From Schistocephalus solidus (Eukaryota; Platyhelminthes; Cestoda; Diphyllobothriidea; Diphyllobothriidae): 64,000 nucleotides of DNA. The stretch spans positions 1-64,000 of the forward strand of contig WEDG01002568.1 in the NCBI GenBank assembly GCA_017591395.1, written 5' to 3'. The number at the start of each line of letters is the position of its first letter. Position 1 is the stretch's first letter. Position numbers and translations under genes: made by a program. The notes below the pieces were generated by a model. That model did not search any database, was not told where the DNA came from, and was given only the letters and a program-made list of their open reading frames with translations. Shown in pieces: positions 32,101-42,700 of this stretch.

Positions 32101-32611
32101 TACTTGTTTGTAGAATGGGCATTACGTGGTTATTCCACAGTGGTTGATTGTCTTCGACCCAAATGTTCATTGAAATTTCGGATCTGACCCTAAAAAGTCA
32201 TGTCTGAATCACCTGACTCCATGTCCTGCACTTAATAATTTCAGAAATTATTTACCCGATTATTCTCTGGAGTCCATATACCAGAAACCGCATAGAGAAC
32301 GCTGGGGACCCACTGAGGAGCCGAACCCCTCGTTGCTGTGTCACACAGCAGCAGAAACATCGGCGAAACACGTGTCTGGGCTTTTAGCTAGTATCTATGT
32401 CGGAAGTACGGTATAACGTCTTTGCCATATAAGATTCATACTACTTGTAGTACTACTTGTTTGTAGAATGGGCATTACGTGGTTATTCCACAGTGGTTGA
32501 TTGTCTTCGACCCAAATGTTCATTGAAATTTCGGATCTGACCCTAAAAAGTCATGTCTGAATCACCTGACTCCATGTCCTGCACTTAATAATTTCAGAAA
32601 TTATTAACCCG
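29167..32611 (+). repeat. Tandem array of about 9.8 copies of a 353-bp hammerhead-bearing unit (retrozyme-like)
   Basis: The landmark GAAACATCGGCGAAAC recurs at 29173, 29525, 29879, 30232, 30586, 30940, 31292, 31647, 32001 and 32354, giving units of 352-355 bp. Copies differ by only a few substitutions and one- or two-base indels, mostly in G or A runs, so amplification or homogenisation is recent. The first copy lacks the upstream half and the last is cut at about 32611. (AT)n tracts abut both ends. Nine units contain a complete hammerhead on the + strand. Open frames inside (for example 30379-30648 +) are repeat artefacts. Metazoan retrozymes and the schistosome Sm-alpha satellite are the nearest known parallels. 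Confidence 0.92.
29471..29559 (+). ncRNA. Type I hammerhead ribozyme, reference copy of nine in the array
   Basis: Stem I pairs CCCA (29480-29483) with TGGG (29548-29551), extended after an A-C mismatch by four G-U pairs and GCT/AGC. The core box is CTGAGGA at 29484-29490, matching CUGANGA. Stem II is GCCGA/TCGGC (29491-29495 and 29531-29535), capped by an inner hairpin TGCTGTG/CACAGCA. GAAAC is at 29536-29540. Stem III is the palindrome ACAC/GTGT without a loop. The triplet GTC ends at 29547, the predicted cleavage site. The other complete cores have the CTGAGGA box at 29838, 30191, 30545, 30899, 31251, 31606, 31960 and 32313. The 31606 copy has TCCA in stem I, still pairing by one wobble. 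All conserved core bases are present. Confidence 0.85.
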
Positions 32612-32635
32612 ATATATATATATGGGTGTGTGTGT
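32612..32635. repeat. (AT)n then (GT)n at the array's right end
   Basis: Six AT dinucleotides (32612-32623) directly follow the truncated last unit, then a short GT run. The array is therefore bracketed by (AT)n like the PLE beside it. Confidence 0.9.
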
Positions 32636-32995
32636 GCCACCTAAATGGACCATGTGGTAGATGCATTGGCCCAACACGGGGGCCACAACAGGGCACGGTA
32701 GGCGTTGTTCAGGGTGCGCTTCCATAATAAATGTGGAATATGAGGGTGTACTGACACGCCTAGGGGCTGCTAGAGCCAAGGGGCCCCAGCCGCGCCAGCC
32801 ATCTGCGCCCTGTTTTACCACCGCTCTTCTTGATTCTGTCATGACACCGGGCTCAGGTTGGGGAGGAGAGGGTGCGGTAGCTGCAGCGCAAGGCTACTAT
32901 CACTTAAAACTAATTAACGCGCAGGTCACTGTCCCTGCACCACCCTTCTGTGGAGCATACGGTGGACATCGTCGCACTACGACTGTCGAACTGTC
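32636..32995 (+). repeat. Interspersed repeat family, copy 2
   Basis: It matches the 20.05 kb repeat block for block: CCTAAATGG, GTGGTAGATGC, GCACGGTAGGCGTT, CATGACACCGGGCTCAGG, then CACCCTTCTGTGGAGCATAC and a CGACTGTCGAACTGTCGTGTG end. It runs directly into the RT fragment at about 33000, raising the possibility that it is part of that element's non-coding sequence. Confidence 0.7.
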
Positions 32996-33028
32996 GTGTG
33001 TGTCTCCCACAGAACCAACGTTGACGAT

Positions 33029-33700
33029 GAGATCGCTCCATTGGATCGCCAAAGTCAGCCAAGCCTTTGGACGTATGCAAAACGTGGTCTGGGATCGACA
33101 CGATCTCAACCTCAGCACTGAACTGAAAATGTAAAAAACTGTCATATTGCCGAAGCTGCTGTATGTAGCGGAGACGTAGACGACCTACCAAAAACAGGTG
33201 AAGAAGCTCAACCACTTCCACCTCAGCTGCCTTCTCAGAGTACTGAAGCTGAGATGGCAAGACAGGATCCCAGAAACTGAAGTTCTGGAGCGGACCGGAA
33301 TCCTCAGCATCCACGCCATGCTGAGGTAAGTGCAACTGCGCTTGAGTGGCCACATTGTGAGGAAAGACGACGAAAGACTACCCAAACGACTCTTATATGG
33401 AGATGTTGCCACGGGTTCTCGTCGACAAGGGGATCAAGTACGACGCTACAAGTACACTCTGAGCACATCCCTGAAGCAACTGCAGATCAACCTGGTGACC
33501 TGGGAAAAACCTCGCCCGGAACCGACCGGCTTGGAGGAGGATAGTGAACACAGGGGCAGCAATCTACGAAACCAAAGGGATCGCCGCCGCAAAGACCAAA
33601 GAGCAGCACGAATGTCACCAGCGCCCCGGACCAACACCGCCAATGCCCAGGCCCTTCCAACATGCCCACGCTGTCAACGCACCTTCCGTGCGTGAATTGG
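33029..33700 (+). pseudogene. RT C-terminal (thumb/connection) remnant
   Basis: The frame opens with [20 protein letters not shown], then NLSTELKM and a stop at 33132. After a frame change come RILRLRWQD-like and LRLSGHIVRKDDERLPKRLL blocks, then YGDVATGSRRQGDQVRRYK. This is the typical region after the RT core in this element family. Catalytic motifs lie upstream and are absent. It ends in a first finger, CPRCQRTFRA, at about 33661-33690. Confidence 0.82.
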
Positions 33701-33894
33701 CCTCGTCGGACATCTTCAGACGCAATGCACCAACAATCTGACGATTCCAACTTCTACATCAAATTCTGTCAACCCTCCTTCGGACTCCCCCACCCTGACC
33801 CCTGGCATCAATTCCATTACTCCCACCATCATAGACACCACATCCTAATACTCATCACCTGTTAGTCCCACCACCACCACCATCAGCGATGGGG

Positions 33895-34430
33895 ACTCTC
33901 TCCTAAACTGTCCTCATTGCAACTGCACCTTCACGTCACGCAACGGCCTGGTTGGTCACTTGCAAATTCATCGTACGGAGACTGGTAAACCAGTGCCTGA
34001 AGCACCAACACACAGCAGAGATCGCAGCCTCCACTGTCCTCACTGTCCTCGCGCATTCAATCATCGCATGGGCCTATTCGGTCACATGCGCATCCATGAT
34101 AGCGGAATTCACCACAATGCCGACAACACCGATACCCCATGCACATCCTCTGCTCCTGCCATTCTTACCGCCATCGCCACCCTCACTACAACAAATGACA
34201 TCCCCACAGCCCCTCCTGATTTCTCCTGCCAACACTGCACCCACAACTTCAACTCCCACATCGGCCTGATCGGTCACCTGCGAATCCATCGCACGGAAGC
34301 TGGTGAACCAGTGCCTGGAGATCCGACATACAGTCAACGTGCCCGCCTCTACTGCCATCACAGCTCCCGCACATTTACACACCGCATGGGCCTATTAGGA
34401 CACATGCGACTCCACAAAAACACGTGGTAA
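33895..34430 (+). pseudogene. Retrotransposon C2H2 zinc-finger array
   Basis: One open frame to the stop at 34428-34430 carries four finger units: CPHCNCTFTSRNGLVGHLQIH, then CPHCPRAF with a GLFGHMRIH helix, CQHCTHNF with GLIGHLRIH, and CHHSSRTF with GLLGHMRLH. The fourth has lost the second Cys (CHHS). Spacers repeat RTE(T/A)GKPVP-like words, so the array grew by duplication of a two-finger module. Such fingers could bind nucleic acid during retrotransposition. That role is inference. Confidence 0.85.
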
Positions 34431-34491
34431 AAACCGGAGACTAAGCCACAAAAGCGAACACTATCCTCACCATCATGATGTACCTGAGAAT

Positions 34492-34852
34492 ATCACGGTT
34501 TCCTAGAAACCGTGGCTCGGAAGGCTGCCAATCTGACGGTAACATCAGACAACGCCGTCGGCCCAGAGTAGGTGTTGTGAGTGTCGAGTGGCTGACGCGT
34601 GGACTAGGAGTCAGACGGCGATGGCTCCTCAATATCCCCTGATTTAGTGAATCCTGGTGTGTGCGTTAAAGGGGCCAGGTCGTGCTGTGGCGCGCGAAGA
34701 CGGGTACGCCGACCCGTTGACCGATGCGCCCACTCCCACATCAGACAACTGACTGGCTCGGGCGGTGATCTGATTGTGGGGATGGGGAAAAGAGATTGAC
34801 GTCGACGGCTCAGCGCATTTTCCTCACTATAAACCATCTGACACGCCTGAAC
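34492..34852 (+). repeat. 361-bp direct repeat, unit 1
   Basis: It begins with a perfect hairpin, CACGGTTTCCTAGAAACCGTG, and shares its first about 140 bases with unit 2 starting at 34853. Its central part partly matches the interspersed repeat family. No coding potential. Confidence 0.6.
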
Positions 34853-35275
34853 CTATCACGGTGCGCTAAAAGCCGTGGCTTAGAAGGTTGCTAACTGAAG
34901 GGATAGCTCGAACCGCGTGGTCCGCCCGATAAGTGTTCTGTGTGGAGTTGCTGACTGGCGCGGACTGAAAGTTAGGCTGCAATGATTCCTTCATAATGTG
35001 ACCTTTATGCACTCCCACTCTGTGGGATCCGAGCCAGGTGTGGTGGTACGCCTCGGGGCGGCTCCGGTCGCACCAGCCACTTGCACCCTCTCCCATCTCC
35101 GATCTTCTTGACTCTGTCATGACACCGGGCTCAGGTGGGGGAGAAGGAGAGAGTGCGATAGATGCAGCACAAGTCTAATATCACTTAAAAATAAATCAAA
35201 CAGAAGTCACCGTTCCTGCACCGCCCTTTCGTGGAGCATACGGTGGACATGGTTGAAATCGACGGTCGAACTTTC
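34853..35275 (+). repeat. Direct repeat unit 2, merging into interspersed repeat copy 3
   Basis: It starts TATCACGGTGCGCTAAAAGCCGTGG, parallel to unit 1. From about 35030 it follows the interspersed family: CATGACACCGGGCTCAGG, GATAGATGCAGCACAAG, CACCGCCCTTTCGTGGAGCATACGGTGGACAT and a GTCGAACTTTCGTGTG end. Confidence 0.65.
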
Positions 35276-35282
35276 GTGTGAA

Positions 35283-35345
35283 GAAAAGGTGATCAAGGGA
35301 AACAATCGGCTTAATCTTCTGACGTTTCAAAAAGCAAGCAAGGTT
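35283..35345 (-). repeat. Relic of the PLE 3' end and hammerhead region
   Basis: The plus strand reads AAGGTGATC...CTTCTGACGTTTCAAAAAGC, parallel to the PLE 3' segment AAGGTGATCTCTGG...TTGTCTGACGTTTCACACTC. The GAAACGTC part of the ribozyme survives on the minus strand, and no CTGATGA box is recognisable. Confidence 0.45.
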
Positions 35346-35349
35346 CTAT

Positions 35350-35590
35350 AGTCGGAGGTCGGTTCTGTATGGCACTTCACAGTATTTATGGGTGGTGAAC
35401 ATGGTGGCGTTCTGCTGTCTCTACAGCTACTCGTGTGTTTTGAACTGAGGGGGGAATTTATAGCTATCCTGCTGGTCAGTTATTTTCTCCCTCGCCTCGG
35501 CGGCAACGGTTATCGAGCTCGTCACAATTGCCCGCATTTGTTATCCCAGATCCGCATATCTCGTATGTATATATGTATTTCAAGTAAGGG
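35350..35590. other. Short unassigned stretch
   Basis: No gene or repeat was recognised. It ends near TA-rich words at 35567-35604. Confidence 0.4.
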
Positions 35591-35591
35591 C

Positions 35592-35886
35592 GTGGTATAT
35601 ATATAGCAAGGGTAGTTGGGCGCTCACCGATCGTTTACAGGACTCACTTTTCCCGTTGTGCCTTGGGGTTAACTCTAGAGCCCCGCCAGTAGCCATAGAG
35701 CAGCTAGTGATATAGGCAGAGTGATATTACCGACAAAGACAAGGGAGACTGGAATGGCCATTTCTGGTTTATTAGCCGTCATCAGCCAGCCATACCCAAC
35801 CCCAGGCGGTGCGGCGCCCGAGGCTCAAACTTGCGACCGGCCGGGCAGAAGTCCAACGCTCTACCCACTGCGCCACGAGCTCATTG
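35592..35886 (-). mobile_element. tRNA-derived SINE with hammerhead (copy 4, best-preserved full length)
   Basis: On the minus strand the head carries an A box TGGCGCAGTGGGTAGAGCG (35876-35858) and a B box GGTCGCAAGTTTGAGCC (35838-35822). A linker with CCGCCTGGGG follows. The hammerhead segment at 35791-35747 has GGCTGG, CTGATGA, GGCT-AATA-AACC (one C-A mismatch in stem II), GAAA, ATGG/CCAT and CCAGTC. A tail of about 140 bases with CCCCAAGGCACAACGGG and GATCGGTGAGCGCCC ends in a (TA)4 run at 35592-35604. All core box bases are intact. Internal polymerase III boxes imply it can be transcribed without an external promoter. Confidence 0.85.
35747..35791 (-). ncRNA. Hammerhead ribozyme of SINE copy 4
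   Basis: Stem I GGCTGG/CCAGTC gives six pairs including one G-U. CTGATGA and GAAA are intact. Stem II is GGCT/AACC with one mismatch and loop AATA, flanked by an unpaired C/A at its base. Stem III is the self-complementary ATGGCCAT, followed by T at the cleavage position. It is a plausible but weakened self-cleaving motif. Confidence 0.65.
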
Positions 35887-35902
35887 TCTTGCCGGTTTCA
35901 AT

Positions 35903-36087
35903 CGGGATGGGCGCTCACCGCTCGCGTCAGAGACCGCCTCTATGCCTTTATGCCTTGGAACTATGTCTAGAGTCCCACAGGCAGTAAGTAGAATAATGAC
36001 TAGTAGAATAGACAGAATTTCATTACCAACAAAGACACAGGGGTCCGAAATGGCCATTTCTGGCTTCTTTGCCGTCATTATCGGGCC
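35903..36087 (-). mobile_element. 5'-truncated SINE copy 5, in tandem with copy 4
   Basis: It starts in the ribozyme segment (36087-36043). The box has decayed to CGATAATGA, while GAAATGGCCAT remains. The full tail follows, ending GGTGAGCGCCCATCC just before the head of copy 4. Two units therefore lie head to tail with about 20 bases between, like a dimer of the SINE. Confidence 0.65.
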
Positions 36088-36089
36088 AT

Positions 36090-39000
36090 ACGAAGGGACA
36101 AAATTGCGTCTTTATACAATCAGATTGCATCCGTATCATCTGGCATCGATACTACCATTTATTTTACTGGCCGTAAATCAGTAGTGCGGGATCAATTTTG
36201 GCAGGAGTCAAATTTCCTCATGTCTTTAAATATAAAACATGGAAAATTAAGGAGCAAAGTTAGAGCAGACAAGTTCTGCAAGTAAAAAACAAGAACGCAA
36301 TATTAAGAATGATGGAAAGGATACTTACATCATTTTTCTTGTAGCCAACTAAAAATGTTAAACGCAGTTCTTTTAGACAATAATCCATAAATTGACGGAT
36401 AAAAATTGCATGAAGAAATAATCAATAAGGTGAAAGATTTACTTATTTCCAAAAACCTAAGCCAAGTCATCCCGTCAGTTGGCAGCTTACTAAGCCATTA
36501 TTAAAAGAGTCTCATAGCGGATTCGGTCGCAACAGATTAATTATAATCAGGAAAGTATTGGTTTCCCCATTATTTGCCTTACCCTCTTCTATCTCTGCTG
36601 AACCGGCCAAAGTCGAAACGACCGAAGGTGGGCTCGGGCACAGAAGCTGACAAAGTATAGCAACCGATCTACGCAGACCACACTACAGGTTCCAGACTAT
36701 GTTTCAGTGGAGGATCTCGGATCTCAACTAGGTGCTAACTGTCATACAGACCAAATTTAGGCAGAACCATCGCAGCCTGGTCCCCAGTCCGGATTGGGAC
36801 AGGGTTGAAAACCTGCCGAGCTACAACTGATAGCACATCCTGATAGATTCGGGTGCGTCAACTTCCTTATAGGTAGGAAAGTACTGGTTTTTATGTGCTT
36901 GCGCTCCCTATTATCTGAGTTATCATCTTCTCCTTCTGCCAAGCCTGCCAACTTACTGATGATGTAATTGGGGGCTGTGACTGCTGTTGGGGGAGACATA
37001 TGTCTAATGTGTGCCATACGCATGTGTACCACAGCAGGTAAGTTCTAGTGCAAGACAGCACAGCCCGCAAAACGAGCGCTATGAGCCAGCCTGACCCGCG
37101 TTTTCGTCCAGTGCACCTGTAACGCAGCCCATCATCTGCGAGCATAATATGCTTATTCCTGTGTAACAGGTGGCAAGGGAATGATGAACTTCACTCCGCT
37201 GAAGCACTTGTGACCCATCTGATAGACCACGTCTGTGGACCATCTGTGCAGTGTGCGTGCGCATTTCTGTGTTTCTGGTCCCAGATCGTGGTCAAACTTC
37301 TGATTGGCTGAATGGAGGCAAAATAATGCCAAAGCATTTCGTTATCAATCTACCTGCATCTTTCACTATCTCCCAAAACTACCTCTTTTATTATAGTTTG
37401 GCAGACTTTGGCCTGGCAGGCGATTTTTTTGTTTGACCTCTGGTTCGATAACCCACTACAGATGCGCGTGCGCACCACTGTGGGAAGGCATGTTAAAATT
37501 TCGCCAAGATTTCCCTTAGGGTTTATTTATTCGCCTTTAAGCCTAAAATATCCTTGACAGAAGCCGAAAATAATTATTTTTGCGCTTTGTTTTAAACCTT
37601 AAGACTTATAGTCTTCCTCAACACCTTCCTCGGTGTTGGCAGGTTAGTCTCTGGGAAATATGGATATCAAACTGAGTTCTGTGCCTAAAACCAATGGTCC
37701 ACGTGCTTGGTACAGTTGCAATAATATCTGATAGAGCCAACCTCGATAATGTCCCGAATTGTACCTCTACACGCGTGCGAATTAAAACAATAAGAGATGG
37801 GGCTAAGTTTAGTAACAAAATAATTTAACTCTAGGATAATACCGTGGTATGCTGGTCGGCCACAGGACATTAAACACCTAGTTGAAGTCTTCGGGACATA
37901 GAGACATGTATTCCGTTGGTTTTAACTCTCCTTGGAAGTTATAAGGCACATTTTTGAAACCAAGCTTTGAAGCTGCAGTTCATAGTGCCGAAGTGAACAT
38001 ACGTCCTTTACCTAGAATACGTCATGAATCTTCAGGGGTTTTGGTAATTCGGAACATGCACATACACATAGTCCACTCGAAAACACTTGTGAGTAAATGT
38101 AGAGCATCCCTCTACACCAGCATGATTAAATTGTACACAAACGCAAAAACTATCTGAGAGGATATTAAAGACGCTTCCTGATTTTCGGGACTGTGTACAG
38201 ATCTTTCCTTTTTGGCAAAATATGAAAACAGCAAAATGGGCCAACGGCAGAAGTCATTCCAATTGAATTTCATTGCTTTACTTCAGTGCACTTCTATGTC
38301 TGTAGAAAAATCCGGCCAATGAAATTACAGCAAAAGAGGAAATGTAGTCAACAAAGGCTTGGTGAAATTTTCCAAAAGAAAAGTTAAGTACTTGAGTGAA
38401 AAGATGGTTTGATGCCACCCTACAGCTCGGGAATACTCTAATTATGGTAAATACCATAGTAGCTTCAGCGCACAAACTTTCAAGATGACATATGAGAATA
38501 TTTTGCATGACCGCAATGGGTCCAACGCAACAGTACAGTCTTTTTACAAGCCCTGAGCAAGGCACATATGAGCGATAACGATGTGTGTAAACTAGAGTAC
38601 ACTGAAGAATAATCAAGTAGAATTGAAAAAAATCCTCCCAGAAATCTCATTATGCTTCAGTTACAAGGCGGCTGGAAGCTAGCCTTAGTAGGGCGGGCAC
38701 ATAGGCCTTTGCCTGCACCTGCCTATACGTACAATCTATACGCTGGTAGTGCTCCCCGGGTAATAAAGTTTTTGGGCGCACGGTGGTTGTCCTAAAAGCC
38801 CTTTTCAGAGAATCTACTGCAGACTACTTCTACATTTTAGAAATTACTGTATTACCAAAAGGCAACCTCCGAAATCTCAGCCTCTCATACGCTATAGGCA
38901 ACGGTTATCTTCTTAGAAGGAAAGGCAACGGGCAAATGAACAATATTTCCGTCATCCTTCTTTCATAATCTTAAATTAGACGTCTGTTGGAAAACTGAGC

Positions 39001-39475
39001 AAGTTGGGTATTCAGTATTAGACCCAACCCATATTACAATACGGCAGAAGAGCCATATTATCTCTTGTTAAGAAACGTAGACACAGTCTTTAAGCTGAAG
39101 TGCCACCAATTTTTGAGAACGAAAACACAGCAAGTAGTCGATCGTCATCCACTGTGGCCACAACTATTAGGGCAGAGTTGAATTACACGTGAAGTAAATT
39201 TTTATAAGAGCGACCAAACGTCAGTTGCAGCAAAGTGAAGGGGGTCGGTCCCAGTCTTTCTTCCCTTTTCTGTCTAGTTTCAGCACCGGAACTGGCCGGT
39301 CAGCTAAACTAATCTCGGGCTTTTTACACAACTGTTGATACCTAAACCGACATACAATAAAGTTCACTCAGATTAAAGTTCAATAACCCGAATTCATGGC
39401 CCTTATTTACATCTGGCTAGCAGTCGTTTGAAAGGCCGCCCCCTGGCGGGATAATGACGTGTGGCTCTGAGCTGC
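36090..39475. other. Unassigned AT-rich DNA
   Basis: No gene, RNA or recognisable transposon was found. Frames such as 38278-38616 (-) have no motif or splice support. Confidence 0.5.
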
Positions 39476-39479
39476 AGCT

Positions 39480-39765
39480 CAGGCCCCAATGGCCTTCTTG
39501 TTAATGTGGCCTTTATGGCATTCACACCTACTTGAATTCTCAGCCAAACCTGTTGTAGTCCACCACCTTTGTATTGGGGACCAGACCGTGTGCGAACACG
39601 CTCAGGCTGGCTGTTTCGCTTTGGCAACCACTGCACCCGCACCCATCTCCAGTTGTTTCGACTTTGCCTTGCGCCCTTGGAACATTGTGGGTTAGCGAGG
39701 AGAGCCTGCGGTAAATGCGGCGCAATTCCGACCCAATCCACGCGCAGGCGACTTTTGTTAATCCT
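39480..39765 (+). repeat. Diverged interspersed repeat copy 4
   Basis: It shares the order of the 34990-35200 segment: a TTNATAATGTGACCTTTATGC-like start (here TTAATGTGGCCTTTATGGC), a CACCCGCACCCATCTCC-like block, a TTNTTNGACT block, then a GAGAG...GCGGTAAATGCGGCGCAA block. Identity is low, so this is an old copy. Confidence 0.45.
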
Positions 39766-39769
39766 AACT

Positions 39770-42700
39770 CCTGGAGCAGCGTTTCAGCAGTCGCCATTTG
39801 CGAAGGCCGAAACTTCGGTTGGGCCACGAAAGCAACGAAACGAAAATTCCCCCTCCTGAAATCTTATCTCGGTCAGTAATGCTTGTCGATCACGGCGACT
39901 TCGGGCTTTCGTAGAGGGAAGGGGGATAGAGCACCTTGTTTGTCGTACTGCTTCCTAAGTTCAGAGCCGGCACTGTCAGTTGGAACGTCTAGGTGTGACC
40001 AATATCACTAACCCTTCTTATTCCGACCGCTAAGGTCATGTGCCTGGACCTCGTCATGAGGAATTACTCATGATTGTGCCTAAAATTCGTAATTGATACA
40101 GTGGTAAAGCAATAAGCTCTTATGGAGGATAGCCGTTGTCGGTGTTTGTGATTATTAATGGCAGCACTCTGGGAGCTCTATCACGCCGACTACTAAAAGT
40201 AAGTGTTAGGGACACCAAAATTGTCATCCTTCCTGATAAAAAAGAAATCGAGAAGAATTAAGACGATTCATTCGTAAACCTTTCGAGGGAATATTGCTCA
40301 AGAATTTGTGACCTCTCTTGGAAATAAAAAAGAAGGAGCCTAATGTGAAAACTGCCTACCTCAGAGAGCATCATAAGGCGATATCAATTGAGCTAACATA
40401 TGACAGTCCAGGCAGACGTAACAGCATTCATAGAAACCTCATTCTCTCGTTAAAGGAAGAGATAAAGTCTTAAATAGAAAGGCGACAAAAACCACTTTTG
40501 AATAAGGCATACAAGTAGGCTCCTTAAGTCATTTCACAAACGATGGGAACCTCTTCGCCTGGGTAATTAGCAACTGCCGGTGGTGGGGCATACAGATGTA
40601 TTCCATTAATCTGATAGGTTTTCCGACTGACTACGATTATTTTGTAGCATTAAGAGCTTTTCCCGAGACCACAAAAACTTGTCAGTTGGACTACGAGGCG
40701 TTGGCGCAAATGGAAACGTGCATTTATACTCCGCAAAGTATTGAACACAAAGCCGAGCTATAATCTGTGGTGTACAGGTTATGAGCTTGTGACAGTGGAT
40801 TTCATCGTGTAGGTTGATTAATTTTCCACACTCGGGACTGCTTGCGGCAATAGCTTCCCTTGTGTACTGGTTAAAATGCGTGAGACTCTTTTGCCATAGG
40901 CATATCGCACGAAGGCGTAAGCTAGCGGTTATCGAATTGACACAGAAAGGGGCGGTCTGTTAGCATGGTTCATGAGTTGCAAATGGCGGAACGATTTTCA
41001 GTGAAAGTTTGCTGTGTAGTTGACATGACAAATAAGTTGTCATGGTCCACCGGTAAGCGTGCAAACTGGAACCGCGGGAATGACATTTGGCACACCGAGT
41101 ATTCCCTAAAATACCTCAAAATACTGTGGTACCATGGCGACAACGTAAACGCACAGCTGATGAATCGATGTTTCTGCCATAACTGCTTGGCGAAATTATT
41201 CGAAAGAGCTTAAACACTAGGGGATGGATCATGGATGAAAAACGGGTAACCAGTAGAAAGCCGTGTTAATCGAAGACTTCCAAGATACTTCGTGGAAAAA
41301 ACGTTAGAAAAAATAAGAAAATTGAATTGGTTCACACAGAATAAATGCCCGGTATTTGCGGCTGAAGAGTACGAATCTTTGTCATTTGTGGCATAAAAAT
41401 TCAGCTAAGTTTGCAGTATTTACGAATACAGTATCCGGAGTCCGGATCTCGTAAACAGGTCCTGTGTGACACCCTGTCTTTCTCCTAATAAAGCGATCAG
41501 GACTACTCCTCTTTCAGTTAAATAGTAGTCCCTGCCATTCTACTAGACGGGGTGTGACCATCTTTCTTTCGCAACAAACAAAGCATACATTTTATGTGTA
41601 AAAAACAGCCAATAACCGACAAATTAACGAAGAGACATATTAATAACACTGTTGTCGTTTCTGTTTACACGTCGATATCAACTGCTAATCCGTGTAGTAA
41701 AACCATGGGTTCCCACAGGAGCTGGTTGACTAACGTCCTCGCTGGGAGGTACTAGCTTTTGTTGTAGAACAAAAGCGCAGTACAGGACCGGAAAATTCTT
41801 TAAAGACGCTTCCTACTTGAATAATACATACAAGCACCTCGCGGCCAAAACGGCGAAAGATTTACCTGCATTGCTGATCGAAGTTCGCTGTTTGCAAGCA
41901 ATGTACGCTTGCAGTCTTACTGCAAACAGACGATGATCTCGTGTTCTGACGATTGTTCTGTGGTCAGACGGAATTATTCATTTTTGACGACTAAAGGCTG
42001 CCTACCTGGATGCATGATGGCTAGAGCTCTTTTGTCAAATCATGTGTTATTGCGCAAATGTCTGAGATCTTTCTTCACATGACAATTCGCAACACCCCAT
42101 GACGGGTGTCATGGTGTTAGCAGATAACGATAGTTGAATATAGTTAGTCCTGAAAATAGAGCTGTCGTTTTTGGATCGATGAATTGGAGGTGCAATCAAG
42201 AATTTTACGAGGAACCTTGGGAAGGCCAAAAGTATTTACTAGATGACATCAGGTACCACCACTGAGGTTTCCAATGTAAACGGTCGTCAACTCAGCTGAT
42301 TCATTCATCAATGAAAAAAATGAATGCGTTTCTTAATTGCGTCTTTGCTAAAGATAGGGCACACATCATGGTTTACAGCTGGTATCCTAAATTTATAGAG
42401 AACGCGAACCATCTCCGGTCAAACTTTTGCCAAACTGACAGTGAAGTGGACGAATTAGCTATTTTTCTCTGGGTTCTTCCAACGATCTAGTATCTCAACT
42501 GACGCAGGTGTCCGTCTATACTGGGCACCTGTTTTATCTGTCTTCCCTTTTACGGTCGTTAATACTAAGCTTTGTGCGCAGAAGATGAGCCAAATCTTGA
42601 ATCGTTCAACAACCGTTGACTAAGAACGGTATTCCGTGTTTCGTACGTTAATTTGGTCTGAATTGAAGCAGTCTCGGCACACTGTGATAAGCTTGCAAGC

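Larger units (their letters stand above)
33000..34430 (+). mobile_element. 3' part of an RTE-like retrotransposon with a C-terminal C2H2 finger array
   Basis: This is the C-terminal end of an RT polyprotein followed by zinc fingers and a stop at 34428-34430. It complements the 5' fragment at 2050-3600 in content, although it lies on the other strand 30 kb away. It is broken by frame changes and stops, so it is a dead copy. It is flanked by interspersed-repeat sequence on both sides (32636-32995 and 34492-35275). Confidence 0.85.

Noticed and set aside
29167..32611. Possible CRISPR-like array
   Set aside because: The repeat unit is 353 bp with no unique spacers, in eukaryotic DNA. It is a satellite or retrozyme-like array.
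32661..33134. 157-codon frame on the + strand
   Set aside because: Its first two thirds is the interspersed repeat and only the last part is the RT remnant. It is a chance fusion of frames.
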